In this document: one piece after another, positions 16,483-25,089 of the stretch
How positions within the stretch are numbered: position 1 is the stretch's first letter
Layout of the letters: every line of letters starts with the position of its first letter
DNA from: Frondihabitans sp. Leaf304
Lineage (GTDB): Bacteria; Actinomycetota; Actinomycetes; Actinomycetales; Microbacteriaceae
Assembly (NCBI RefSeq): GCF_001423105.1
Contig: NZ_LMNV01000002.1
Coordinates: 1,367,003 to 1,431,002, forward strand
Direction of reading: 5' to 3'
Length of the DNA: 64,000 nucleotides
The notes under the pieces: generated by a model
The model's input: the letters and a program-made list of their open reading frames with translations, nothing else
What the model was told of the DNA's origin: nothing
Database searches by the model: none
Made by a program: the position numbers and the translations under genes

Positions 16483-16947
16483 ATGGCAAGCGACGCACGG
16501 TTCGGCATCGAACTCTACGAGGATCCGACCGACCGCCAGACCGTCGACGGCGCGTCCGTCTTGATCGTCGGCCACGTGTGGAGCCCCGACGCCGAGCGCA
16601 TCGTCGAGACTCCCGACGGCCGCGTGCTCATCATCGACCCGAGCGGACGTAACGCCACCGGGCTCAACCGCTCCCTGGCCGACACGGAGGCGTTCCTGGA
16701 GGCCTTTCGCGTCTTCTACCTCGGCGATCGGCCGCCCGTGCCTCCCCCGATGACGCGCGATGAGGCCCGCGCGCGACTGGCGGCCCTCCAGCGCGGTGAG
16801 ACTCTCGCGCCGCCGGCCACTCCCGAACCGATCCCCCGCGACGAGCGCGTGCGTCGTCTGCGCCGGGCGCTCGACGAGAGGGACGCCCCCGCGGTCGCAC
16901 CGGGAACATGGTGGGCGCGGATCCTCGCCCGGCCCGAATTCGACTAG
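16483..16947 (+). CDS. Hypothetical protein, 154 residues
   Basis: I do not recognise the family. The first 90 residues look folded (FGIELYEDPT, SVLIVGHVWSPDAERIVE, RVLIIDPSG, ADTEAFLEAFRVFYLG). The remainder is charged and proline-rich with a DEARARLAALQRGE helix and a final WWARILARPEFD. There is no signal peptide or membrane segment. It is convergent with the next gene, with 5 bp between stops. Codon use is like its neighbours, which supports it as a real gene. Confidence 0.7.
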   Translation: MASDARFGIELYEDPTDRQTVDGASVLIVGHVWSPDAERIVETPDGRVLIIDPSGRNATGLNRSLADTEAFLEAFRVFYLGDRPPVPPPMTRDEARARLAALQRGETLAPPATPEPIPRDERVRRLRRALDERDAPAVAPGTWWARILARPEFD

Positions 16948-16952
16948 CCCGC

Positions 16953-17795
16953 CTATTTGCCGACCGTCACGCTGATCTGTCCGCCGAACCACGAGATCGT
17001 GTAGTCATCGGTCATGTAGGTCAGACCGCCCTGGGCGAAGTCGCTCCGGGTGGCGCAGCTTGCCGAGGCGGAGCTGTCTTGCGCGGAGCGGACCCTCCCG
17101 GAGATGAGGAGGCAGAACCCTCCGTCGGGTTGTGCGGCGCGGGCCACGAAGACTTCGGCACTCGTTCCCGCTGCCGTGACCAGACGAGTCGACTTCGTCT
17201 CGAAGACGTCGTTGGCGTCGAATGAAAGCGGGTATTTGTCGGCCGCGGTAGCGCGACGCGCGAGTAGCGCGTCGGCGGCCTCCAGCGTCGTCTGCAGACT
17301 GTCGGAGCCGACAGCCGCATCTCCGGCGGCGAGACGCGAGGTCTCAGCCGGATCGCCGGTCGCCGGCAGCAGGTCGGACGTCGAGCCCGATTCTGTGGCC
17401 GGGTTGTCGACGGCTGCTTCGTTCTGACCGGCGAGAAAGTAGCCGTCGGCACTCAGAGCGAGCACGGCACCCACCCCGACACCCGCGCCGACGAGCAGCG
17501 CGAGGGCGGCGACGCCCGCGACCACGCCGCGCGAGAATCGGCGACGCGACACCTCGATAGGCGCCGAGTCGAGATCGGAGGGGGCGTCGGTGCGTTCGCT
17601 CGGCCCCGGGGGATCCTGCGCCTCCGAGACCGAAGGATCCGCGACACTCCCGCTCAGAGCAGCCGTCCGCTCCGCTGCCTCCCGCCGGGCCGCGCGCCGC
17701 TCGAGCCACTCGCGCTGGGCCGCTGTGCGCTCGTCGCCCGACGCCGCTCGGCCATAGGCCCTCGCGTCGAGAGCGCCCCGGTCGTCGTCAGCCAT
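16953..17795 (-). CDS. Membrane-anchored hypothetical protein
   Basis: A 280-residue protein from the ATG at 17795. The cytoplasmic part (about 1-90) is rich in Arg/Glu (TAAQREWLERRAARREAAERTAAL), then a single membrane helix GVVAGVAALALLVGAGVGVGAVLAL, then an extracytoplasmic domain of about 160 residues with two Cys (GGFCLLISG and SASCATR) that could form a disulfide. The C-terminal DYTISWFGGQISVTVGK is beta-rich. Similar single-pass proteins are common in Microbacteriaceae; the role is unknown. It is divergent from the methyltransferase. Confidence 0.75.
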   Translation of the reverse strand: MADDDRGALDARAYGRAASGDERTAAQREWLERRAARREAAERTAALSGSVADPSVSEAQDPPGPSERTDAPSDLDSAPIEVSRRRFSRGVVAGVAALALLVGAGVGVGAVLALSADGYFLAGQNEAAVDNPATESGSTSDLLPATGDPAETSRLAAGDAAVGSDSLQTTLEAADALLARRATAADKYPLSFDANDVFETKSTRLVTAAGTSAEVFVARAAQPDGGFCLLISGRVRSAQDSSASASCATRSDFAQGGLTYMTDDYTISWFGGQISVTVGK

Positions 17796-17867
17796 GCTCG
17801 AATCGTAACCGGGCCTCGCGCCACCGGCCCGGGGAGTGGCAGTCTTGCCGTGACGAAGGAGGTCGCC

Positions 17868-18632
17868 ATGACGACCATCGTCGACGAACTCCGTCTGGCG
17901 GGCTGCGTCTTCGCCGAAGACGAGGCAGCGCTGCTCGTCGAGGCGGCCGCAGACCAGGCCGAGCTGCGACTCCTCGTCGCCGAGCGCGTCGCCGGGCGCC
18001 CAATCGAGTACGTGCTCGGCTGGGCCGAGTTCGCCGGTATCCGCGTGCACGTCACCGACGGCGTCTTCGTGCCTCGGCTGCGGACGGTGCTGCTGCTCAA
18101 GACCGCCCTCGAGACCGTGGCATCGATCGCGGCTCCGCGGATCCTCGAGCTCTGCTGCGGGTCGGCGGCCCTCGCCACCGCTCTCGAGAGAGCGCGCCCG
18201 GACGCGATCGTGCTGGCGAGCGACCTCGACCCGCGCGCCGTGGAGTGCGCGAGGCTCAACCTCGGCGACCCGGGCCGAGCCTTCGTCGGAGACCTCTACG
18301 ACGCGGTGCCGCCCGAGCACGCGGGCCGCTTCGACGTGATAGTCGCCAATGCCCCGTACGTGCCGACCGGCGAGATCGCGTTCATGCCGCAGGAAGCGCG
18401 GCTGCACGAGGCGGCCATCGCCCTCGACGGCGGACCCGATGGCACGGCATTGCAGGCGCGGGTGGCCGAGGGCGCTAGCCGGAGGCTCGCGCCGGGCGGA
18501 ACCCTCGTGGTCGAGACGAGCGTTCGGCAGGCCGACGCCACGTGCGCTCTGTTCGAGAGGGCGGGTCTGGTGCCGCGGATTCTTCGTGACGAGTCCCTGG
18601 ACGCCACCGCAGTTGCCGGCGTACTTGTGTAG
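17868..18632 (+). CDS. PrmC/HemK-like N5-glutamine methyltransferase family protein
   Basis: A 254-residue SAM-dependent methyltransferase. The ATG at 17868 follows GAAGGAGGT, which decides the start. PIEYVLGWAEFAGIRVHVTDGVFVPR matches the PrmC N-terminal linker (usually P...YI.G...F......V..GVLIPR), ILELCCGSAALATAL is motif I, and VIVANAPYVPTGEIA is the NPPY motif in the form NAPY. Genuine PrmC methylates peptide-chain release factors. The changed NPPY and ELCCGSAAL suggest an actinobacterial paralogue with another substrate rather than the housekeeping enzyme. Confidence 0.8.
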   Translation: MTTIVDELRLAGCVFAEDEAALLVEAAADQAELRLLVAERVAGRPIEYVLGWAEFAGIRVHVTDGVFVPRLRTVLLLKTALETVASIAAPRILELCCGSAALATALERARPDAIVLASDLDPRAVECARLNLGDPGRAFVGDLYDAVPPEHAGRFDVIVANAPYVPTGEIAFMPQEARLHEAAIALDGGPDGTALQARVAEGASRRLAPGGTLVVETSVRQADATCALFERAGLVPRILRDESLDATAVAGVLV

Positions 18633-18665
18633 AAATCCGCGGTCACGACAATCGATTGGACCCTC

Positions 18666-18974
18666 ATGCCCACGAAGATCACCTTCATCTACGACAACCC
18701 CACCGACCCCGAGGCGTTCGAGGCCGGTTACGCCGACTCGCTCACCAAGGCGAAGGCACTCCCCGGCATCACGAAGGTCGAGACCAGCAAGGTCTGGCCC
18801 AAGGAGGACGGAAGCGAGACGCCGGCCTACCGTTCGGTCGACCTCTACTTCGCCGACTACGACTCGGCCAGTGCTGCTGTGGCGACCGAAGAGGCCGGCG
18901 CGCTGTTCCCCGGTGTGTTCGAGCTCGCGACCGGTGGCGTCCGGATCCTGTTCTCGGACATCGAAGAGGGCTAG
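18666..18974 (+). CDS. EthD family protein
   Basis: A 102-residue dimeric alpha/beta-barrel (ferredoxin-like) protein: ITFIYDNPTDPEAFEAGYADSLT at the start and VDLYFADYDSASAAVATEEAGALF in the middle follow the EthD pattern. The founder supports ether degradation in Rhodococcus, but most relatives have unknown roles. It follows the methyltransferase by 33 bp and may be cotranscribed. Confidence 0.8.
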   Translation: MPTKITFIYDNPTDPEAFEAGYADSLTKAKALPGITKVETSKVWPKEDGSETPAYRSVDLYFADYDSASAAVATEEAGALFPGVFELATGGVRILFSDIEEG

Positions 18975-18992
18975 GGCCGCATCCTGAAGTGA

Positions 18993-19024
18993 GCCCGCCC
19001 GCCTCGAAAACTGGCGGAGCGGGC
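18993..19024 (+). terminator. Terminator hairpin after EthD gene
   Basis: GCCCGCCCGCC (18993-19003) pairs with GGCGGAGCGGGC (19013-19024) around an A-rich loop, 18 bp after the stop codon. It separates the small-gene group from the polysaccharide locus. Confidence 0.6.
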
Positions 19025-19062
19025 ATCCTGGCTCTACGCTCAGGGCAAGGTCGGATACCCGA

Positions 19063-20175
19063 ATGTCCAGCCGAACCCGAAAGGCCATCGTGTCGTCTAC
19101 TGCCACGAGCCCGCGCGCAGCCAAGGATCGAGTCCCCTGGATCGATACTGGTCGCGGCATCGCGATCCTGCTCGTCACCCTCTACCACTCGACGAGCTGG
19201 CTCCTGAGCGCGGGCTTCCACGTGCAGTGGTGGATCACTGTCGACGAGACTCTTGCGTCGTTGCGTATGCCCTTGTTCTTCACGCTCTCCGGCCTCTTCG
19301 CCCCCAAGTGGATCCGTGCGTCGTGGTCTGATCTGCTCCGGTCGAAGGTGCTCCTGTTCGTCTGGGTCTTCCTTATCTGGGAGACCATCGGCGCTCTCTT
19401 CTTCCAGCTCGGGCTGGTGACACAGGGCAAGTGCTGCGGCGTTCGCGACACGGTCGTCGGGCTCTTGCTGTCGCCGATCATGCCGATCTACGAGCTCTGG
19501 TTCATCTGGGCGCTGGCTCTCTTCTTCATCATCGCCCGCGCCACCCGCGGAGTTGACGTCCGGCTGCAGATCGGAGTAGCCGCAGCCGCGGCCTTCATCG
19601 CCCTGATGGGGTGGGACGGCATCAACGACGGCTGGGAGGGTGTCTTCAAGTACTACCTTTTCTTTATCTCGGGCATCTACCTGCGCTCCTGGATCCTCTG
19701 GTTTGGCAACACCTCGAGGCGGGGCATTCTCGTCGCGGCTTTCGGCGTCTGGGCTGCCATCTCAGTTACCGTCGCCCTGTTTGGTCTCACTCACGTTCCG
19801 GGTGTCTATTTCGTCAACTCGATCGTCGGAGTTCTAGGAGGCATCGCGCTCAGCCGGTTGCTGACTCCGGTCTCGTTCCTGGCGCGAATAGGTCGTCAGA
19901 CCCTGCCGATCTACCTGGCGCACACGCCGGTCATCCTGGTCTTTGTCTTCGTCATCCATCAGACGCCGTTGCTCGGGCCTCTGCTCCCATTCGCGCCCAT
20001 CGTCCCACCCCTGATCGCAACAGTGGCCGTCGCGATCGCTTTGTTCGTGTACCGCCTCGCCGCTCTCACTCGGGCTCGGTACCTGTACGAGCCACCGCCC
20101 GTCCTCCTCGGGAGTCGTCCCCGCCATCCCGCCTCTGCTGTTCGCCCCGGTGCCGCCTCGGAGGACGTACGTTGA
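19063..20175 (+). CDS. Acyltransferase 3 family membrane protein
   Basis: A 370-residue polytopic protein with about ten membrane segments. DTGRGIAILLVTLYHSTSWLL carries the conserved early Arg and His of the OafA/YrhL-type acyltransferase 3 family, and LRMPLFFTLSGLF is the next family block. Such enzymes O-acetylate surface sugars or polysaccharides. As first gene of the 19-38 kb locus it probably decorates the exported glycan. The C-terminal tail after about residue 335 is polar and Pro/Ala-rich. Confidence 0.88.
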   Translation: MSSRTRKAIVSSTATSPRAAKDRVPWIDTGRGIAILLVTLYHSTSWLLSAGFHVQWWITVDETLASLRMPLFFTLSGLFAPKWIRASWSDLLRSKVLLFVWVFLIWETIGALFFQLGLVTQGKCCGVRDTVVGLLLSPIMPIYELWFIWALALFFIIARATRGVDVRLQIGVAAAAAFIALMGWDGINDGWEGVFKYYLFFISGIYLRSWILWFGNTSRRGILVAAFGVWAAISVTVALFGLTHVPGVYFVNSIVGVLGGIALSRLLTPVSFLARIGRQTLPIYLAHTPVILVFVFVIHQTPLLGPLLPFAPIVPPLIATVAVAIALFVYRLAALTRARYLYEPPPVLLGSRPRHPASAVRPGAASEDVR

Positions 20176-20373
20176 GGGTGAGGACCCCGCGGACTGGGGT
20201 GCCCCTTGAGCCGGCACCGGGCTCGCAGGTACTCCCCGCCACCCCGTAGGCTGAGCGGAACCGTCGCGGTCCGTGCTGTTGCCCGCACTCGCCGCGGTCG
20301 CCGAAGGCCCGGAAGCCCGAATCTTCCGCCCATTGATGTCGGCCCACCCTGATCAGGAACGGAATCTCTGTCG

Positions 20374-21750
20374 ATGGACCCGAACGACTACTGGAAAGCA
20401 CTCCGCAAGAGCTGGATCGTCATCGTCGCGCTGACGATCGTCGGCGGGCTCCTCGGAATCGGCTATACCGCCACTCTCGCCGACTCGTACCGGGCCGAGA
20501 CGAGCCTCTTCGTGGCGTCGAGCACGAATTCGAACGGCAGCGACCTCTCACAGGGCTCCACGTTCGCTCAGAACGTCGTGCAGTCTTACGCGGGTCTCGC
20601 CACGACGTCGGCCGTGCTGACGCCGGTCATCGCCGACCTGAACCTCGACACGACACCGACCCGCCTCGCTCGGCAGATCACCGCGCAGACGCCGCTCAAC
20701 ACCGTCTTCGTCAACATCTCGGTCACCGACGGCTCGGCCCAGAACGCGACGAACATCGCCAACGCCGTGGCCCGCTCGCTCCGCACGGTCGCGACCGACC
20801 TCGCTCCGACGTCGACGACCGGACGGTCGCCCATCGCGATCTCCATCGTCGCTCCCGCACTCGTGCCGCAGAACCCCGCCGGCCCGAACCGCCACTTGAT
20901 CACGATCACCGCCGCCGCGATCGGTTTCGCGCTCGGCATCCTCTACTCGATCGGTCGGCTCCTCTTCGATACCCGCCTCCGCACGGCTGACGACATCGAG
21001 TCGATCTCGGAAGTCCCGGTCGTCGGCGCCGTGCGCCGAGGTCCTCACGGGCGCATCGCGCTTCGGGACGACCCAGAGGGCGCCCAGGCCGAAGACTTCC
21101 GCCGTATCGGCGCCACCCTGCGTTTCGCGGGCAATGGGCGCGCAGTCCGCTCGGTCACGCTGACCGCGGCGTCGCACGGCGAGCAGGGCCCCGAAGTCGC
21201 TCTCGATCTCGCCCTGGCGACGTCCGAACGATCTCTCCGAGTGCTCGTGATCGACGCCGACCTCCGAGCACCGTCGCTGGACCACCTCACCGCCGAAGGC
21301 GCCGGATTCGGCCTCACCGACGTCCTCGATGGGGCTGCCTCGTTGGTCGACGCCACTCGCCCGTGGGCGGACGGCGTCGATCTGCTGGTCGCAGGGAGCG
21401 GCCATTCCAACCCGCACTTCGCACTCGGTTCGACGGCAATGGCTCAACTCGTCCAGACGGCGACCGCGGCCTATGACTTCGTCATCGTGCAGGCCGCCTC
21501 GGTGCTCGACTTCGCGGATGCCCTCACGCTCTCCCACCTCACGGACGGCACCCTCGTGACCGTGCGGACCCAGACGACCAACCGTCGACAACTCCACGAG
21601 GGCTTGGCCGCTCTCGACGGAGTCAAGGCGAGCGTGATCGGCATCGTGCTCACCGAGGCGAGACTCGACGGACGCCGTAACTCGACTTCCGGCTCCCGTT
21701 CGCTGACGCCCGCGACGTCGGCCGCCTCCGCACCGAGCGTGGGTCGCTGA
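20374..21750 (+). CDS. Wzz/BY-kinase-like chain-length protein with degraded ATPase motifs
   Basis: A 458-residue protein. The N-terminal Wzz domain has DYWKALRKSWIVIVALTIVGGLLGIGYT (TM1), a coiled extracytoplasmic part and a second membrane segment at about residues 173-193. The cytoplasmic half resembles CpsD/Wzc-type tyrosine kinases, but where Walker A should read GEGKST it has SHGEQGPEVAL, with no lysine, and the Walker B position (normally VIIDTPP) reads VIVQAAS. Walker A-prime VLVIDADLRAPSLD is intact. There is no C-terminal Tyr cluster. It probably regulates polymer length or export without phosphotransfer, or works with another kinase. Confidence 0.85.
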   Translation: MDPNDYWKALRKSWIVIVALTIVGGLLGIGYTATLADSYRAETSLFVASSTNSNGSDLSQGSTFAQNVVQSYAGLATTSAVLTPVIADLNLDTTPTRLARQITAQTPLNTVFVNISVTDGSAQNATNIANAVARSLRTVATDLAPTSTTGRSPIAISIVAPALVPQNPAGPNRHLITITAAAIGFALGILYSIGRLLFDTRLRTADDIESISEVPVVGAVRRGPHGRIALRDDPEGAQAEDFRRIGATLRFAGNGRAVRSVTLTAASHGEQGPEVALDLALATSERSLRVLVIDADLRAPSLDHLTAEGAGFGLTDVLDGAASLVDATRPWADGVDLLVAGSGHSNPHFALGSTAMAQLVQTATAAYDFVIVQAASVLDFADALTLSHLTDGTLVTVRTQTTNRRQLHEGLAALDGVKASVIGIVLTEARLDGRRNSTSGSRSLTPATSAASAPSVGR

Positions 21751-21781
21751 CCAGGCCGGTGGCCGAGTGACGACGACCCCG

Positions 21782-22774
21782 CTACTTCGCCCGGCGGTAC
21801 TCCTGGTACCGGTAGCCCCAGGCGCCGCCGAGCATCCCCGCGCCGCGAGCCAGAGTGCGGACGCCCTTGGCCCGCTGGGCGACGGAACCGAGAAGAGTAC
21901 CGCGAAGGATCCTTGCGACCCCGCCGAGAACCCGGACGAGCCCGCGCGCCGTCAGTCGAGCTCGCACCCGACCTCGTGCCAGGGCCCCCGGCGCCAACAT
22001 CACCGACGTCAGGCTCCACCCGTTTCCACTCGAGAAGGCGCGCAGTACCACCCAGCGCCGGGTGAGCCGCGCCGGCGGTACGACGTCGGTGACCAGCGCC
22101 TCCGCGCACCAGAGCATGAGGCCGCCTCGCGCGACGATCTGTCGAGTGAAGAGCGTGTCTTCGCCGCCGTGGACCGCCAGCTCGGCATCGAACCGGAGAC
22201 CTTCGCGCCGGATGAACGCGAGATCGAGGAGCAGGTTGTTCGTCGCCGCGACCTCGACCGCGGTCCCGGTCGGGAGGCGACGCCGAACGAAGAACTCGCC
22301 GGCCGTGATCCACGGATCGGGCTCGTGGGCGAAGGCCGACACCACCGGGCCGACGACGGCGGCGGCATCCCGTTCTCGCTGAAGCGCGAGGAGATCGGCG
22401 AGCCAGGTCGCCGACGGACGCTCGTCGTCGTCGATGAACACCAGCAGGTCGAATTCACTCGATTCGGCGAGAGCACGGTTGCGGGCGACGGCGATACCGG
22501 GCTCGGTCTCGGAGACGTAGTCGATGCGCACGCCCCGCTGATCGGCAGCGGCCCCAGCCAGCGTGACGGCATCACGAGCGGAAGCGGCCGGATCGTTGTC
22601 GACCACGAGCACGCGAGCCGTCGCCTGCCCCGATACCGAGGCAGCCTGCTCGACGAGAGCCGGCAGGATCGCGCCCAGGTCGTCCGGGCGCCGGAACGTC
22701 AGCACCGCGATCGTGAGCGTCGGAGTGGTCGTGCCCGAAGAGGGCGTGCTGGAAACGGTCGTCACACTGCCCAT
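21782..22774 (-). CDS. GT2 family glycosyltransferase
   Basis: A 330-residue GT-A enzyme without membrane segments. LTIAVLTFRRPDDLGAILPALVEQA starts the nucleotide-sugar domain, ARVLVVDNDPAAS and FDLLVFIDDDERPSATWL hold the acidic metal/nucleotide motifs, and GGEDTLFTRQIVARG resembles the catalytic ED segment. It should add one sugar to a lipid-linked repeat unit. It is convergent with the Wzz-like gene (31-bp gap) and divergent from the next GT2 with only 35 bp between starts, so the two promoters must be compact. Confidence 0.85.
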   Translation of the reverse strand: MGSVTTVSSTPSSGTTTPTLTIAVLTFRRPDDLGAILPALVEQAASVSGQATARVLVVDNDPAASARDAVTLAGAAADQRGVRIDYVSETEPGIAVARNRALAESSEFDLLVFIDDDERPSATWLADLLALQRERDAAAVVGPVVSAFAHEPDPWITAGEFFVRRRLPTGTAVEVAATNNLLLDLAFIRREGLRFDAELAVHGGEDTLFTRQIVARGGLMLWCAEALVTDVVPPARLTRRWVVLRAFSSGNGWSLTSVMLAPGALARGRVRARLTARGLVRVLGGVARILRGTLLGSVAQRAKGVRTLARGAGMLGGAWGYRYQEYRRAK

Positions 22775-22809
22775 TATCGCGGTCTCGGCCGCACCAGCGG
22801 AGGAACCCT

Positions 22810-23739
22810 ATGAGCTCGTTCGAGGATCTGTCCATCGTGGTCGTGAACTACGGCTCGAGCGACCTGCTTCGGGTCAACCTCGCTCCGCTCAGTCGCGCGG
22901 TCGACGGGGTGAGGGTCGTCGTGGTCGACAACTTCTCGACGATTGCCGAACGCGACGTGATGACCGAACTCGCCGAGGAGGAGGGCTGGGACCTCCTGAC
23001 ACCCGCAAGCAACCACGGCTTCGGCGGAGGGATGAACCGGGGCGTGGCACGGGCGGCGGAGCTCGGCGCGCGCTTTCATCTGCTCGTCAACCCCGACGCG
23101 GTCGTCGACGAGCGCGCACTCGGGGCGCTGCACGCTGCGGTGCGGGACGACCCAGAGACGATGGCGGCTCCGCGGATCCTGCGCCCCGACGGGTCCCTGT
23201 GGTTCGGGGGCTCCGACCTCTACCTCGATGACGGCAGGATCCGGTCGTCCCGTCGACGCACCGACCCGCAGGCGCGACTGCGCCCCTGGCTGAGCGGCGC
23301 CTGCCTCGTGGTCTCCGACGACCTCTGGCGGCGAGCCGGCGGCTTCGACGAGGACTACTTTCTCTACTGGGAAGACGTCGACCTGTCGCAGCGCGTCGTC
23401 GACGCGGGCGGGCGCCTCGCCGTGCTCGACGACGTCACCGTCGTCCACGCCGAGGGAGGAACGCAGAAGGGCGGCGGCCACGTCGAGTCGGGCGAAGCCA
23501 AGAGCGCCACCTACTACTTCCACAACATCCGCAACCGGCTGCTCTACGCGACGAAGCACCTATCCGACGCCGACCTGCGGGCGTGGCAGGCCGTCTCGAG
23601 GAAGGTCGCCTGGGAGATCCTGCTCCAGGGCGGCAGGCGCCAGTTCCTCACCTCGCCGCAGACTCTCGTCGTCGGATGGCGGGCGCATCGCGCCGGGCTC
23701 CGGCTCGTCGACGCCGAACTAGCGCGTCGCGGCCTCTGA
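22810..23739 (+). CDS. GT2 glycosyltransferase, rhamnosyltransferase-like
   Basis: A 309-residue GT-A enzyme with GGAGGAA before the ATG. LSIVVVNYGSSDLLRVNL, FHLLVNPDAVVDERAL (D-x-D equivalent), WLSGACLVVSDDLWRRAGGFDEDYFLYWEDVDLSQRV and HAEGGTQ follow the WbbL/RfbF-type pattern. Such enzymes often transfer rhamnose to lipid-linked saccharides; donor identity is an inference. The 3-prime end overlaps the convergent flippase gene by 21 bp. Confidence 0.88.
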   Translation: MSSFEDLSIVVVNYGSSDLLRVNLAPLSRAVDGVRVVVVDNFSTIAERDVMTELAEEEGWDLLTPASNHGFGGGMNRGVARAAELGARFHLLVNPDAVVDERALGALHAAVRDDPETMAAPRILRPDGSLWFGGSDLYLDDGRIRSSRRRTDPQARLRPWLSGACLVVSDDLWRRAGGFDEDYFLYWEDVDLSQRVVDAGGRLAVLDDVTVVHAEGGTQKGGGHVESGEAKSATYYFHNIRNRLLYATKHLSDADLRAWQAVSRKVAWEILLQGGRRQFLTSPQTLVVGWRAHRAGLRLVDAELARRGL

Positions 23740-25089
23740 TGTCTCGTCGACGGGAGCGGCGCGCTGCTCGGCTCGACGCCGGGCGAGGTCCTTCGAGACG
23801 TACCAGAGGTTCGGGATGATCTGCAGCAGCAGCACGGTCAGGGCCGAGCCGATGATGGGCCCGGCAGCGCCGAACGGAGCGATGAGCAGCCACGACACAC
23901 CGAGGTTGAGCGGGATCATCGCGAGGCTCGGCACGACCTGGAACTTGAGGCCCGCCTTGTCGGTCATGTACATGCCGATCGGATACTTCGCGGCCTGCAG
24001 GGCGACGTAGGCGACGAACGACACCAGCAGGATCGGCGAGAGCTGGATCCTGCCGCCCGCGATGAAGTGAACGAGCCACGGCGAGAGAAGCGCCAGCGCT
24101 CCCCCGACGACGAGCCCACCTCCTAAGAACCAGAACGTCGGCTTCGTCGGCGACGCGATCCGGCCCGCAGCCCGGTGGCCCGCATAGATCGGCCACAGCG
24201 CGACGCCGGCCGCGGCGATGGTCTGGAGCACCAGGCCGAACAGCTGCGACGAGAGGTTGTACTCGGCGAGATCCTGCGACGTGCCGACGTGGCTCAGCAG
24301 GATGCGGTCGGTCTGGAACGCGATCGGCTGCGCGAGCGTCTGCACGAGCATGGGCCACGCGAGGCCGAGGACCGCGACGCCGCGATAGGCGCGGACGCGG
24401 AAGATCAGCCGGAACGCCTGCCCGATCTGGGGCGACAGCGCTCGAGCGGCGATCCAGAGGCACAGGACCGAGAGGAGGGCGTTGCCGATGTAGGAGACGA
24501 CCGACAGAAACGTGCCGGCCGGGATCATCAGCAGGGCGAGCGCGCCGATGACGAGCAGCATGAACGGGGCGACGATCGCCTGGCTCGCCACCTGCACGTT
24601 GGTCTTCTTCAACCCGACCAGGATCCGCTGACCGACCGTGAGCGGCACCGCGATCCCGAAGATCACGAGACAGAGGCCAGCCGTCAGATTGCCGCCGGGC
24701 ATCAGGCCCGAGCCGAGCAGGGTCGGCCACCAGCCGAAGACGGTGATGACGGTCGCGACGACGATCATGATGCCGCCCGAGACCATCAGGATGCGGAGCG
24801 CGGTCACGATAGTCCGCCGGACCACGTCGTCCGTTCGAGGCGACCTCGAGCCGGCCACCTCGTTGATGACGACGGCCGCGATTCCCAGGTCGGCGAAGGG
24901 GAGCAACGTCGGAAAACTCGACAGCAGCCCGTACTGGGCGTACGCCTCCGTGCCGAACGACTGCAGGATGACCCGGCTTGTCAGGATGCCGAGAACGCCG
25001 GAGAGGCCCATCACGAAGATTTTGATCATCGCGGTGGAGCCGACCTGGCGCATTCCGCCGGAACGGACCGGGGTGTCGGTCTTGGTCAC
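23719..25089 (-). CDS. Polysaccharide flippase (Wzx/MVF-like)
   Basis: A 456-residue membrane protein from the GTG at 25089, which overlaps the GT4 stop as GTGA; the longer frame to 25176 is rejected. About twelve to fourteen hydrophobic segments, beginning TAMIKIFVMGLSGVLGILTSRVIL, match the MATE/MVF polysaccharide exporter group that flips undecaprenyl-linked repeat units outward. It is the last gene of the three-gene unit PKD protein, GT4, flippase. Confidence 0.87.
   Translation of the reverse strand: MTKTDTPVRSGGMRQVGSTAMIKIFVMGLSGVLGILTSRVILQSFGTEAYAQYGLLSSFPTLLPFADLGIAAVVINEVAGSRSPRTDDVVRRTIVTALRILMVSGGIMIVVATVITVFGWWPTLLGSGLMPGGNLTAGLCLVIFGIAVPLTVGQRILVGLKKTNVQVASQAIVAPFMLLVIGALALLMIPAGTFLSVVSYIGNALLSVLCLWIAARALSPQIGQAFRLIFRVRAYRGVAVLGLAWPMLVQTLAQPIAFQTDRILLSHVGTSQDLAEYNLSSQLFGLVLQTIAAAGVALWPIYAGHRAAGRIASPTKPTFWFLGGGLVVGGALALLSPWLVHFIAGGRIQLSPILLVSFVAYVALQAAKYPIGMYMTDKAGLKFQVVPSLAMIPLNLGVSWLLIAPFGAAGPIIGSALTVLLLQIIPNLWYVSKDLARRRAEQRAAPVDETSEAATR

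Noticed and set aside
15958-16992. 686-codon frame joining LacI to an upstream region
   Set aside because: The LacI domain starts cleanly at the GTG at 15957; upstream residues are low-complexity and antisense to two small genes.
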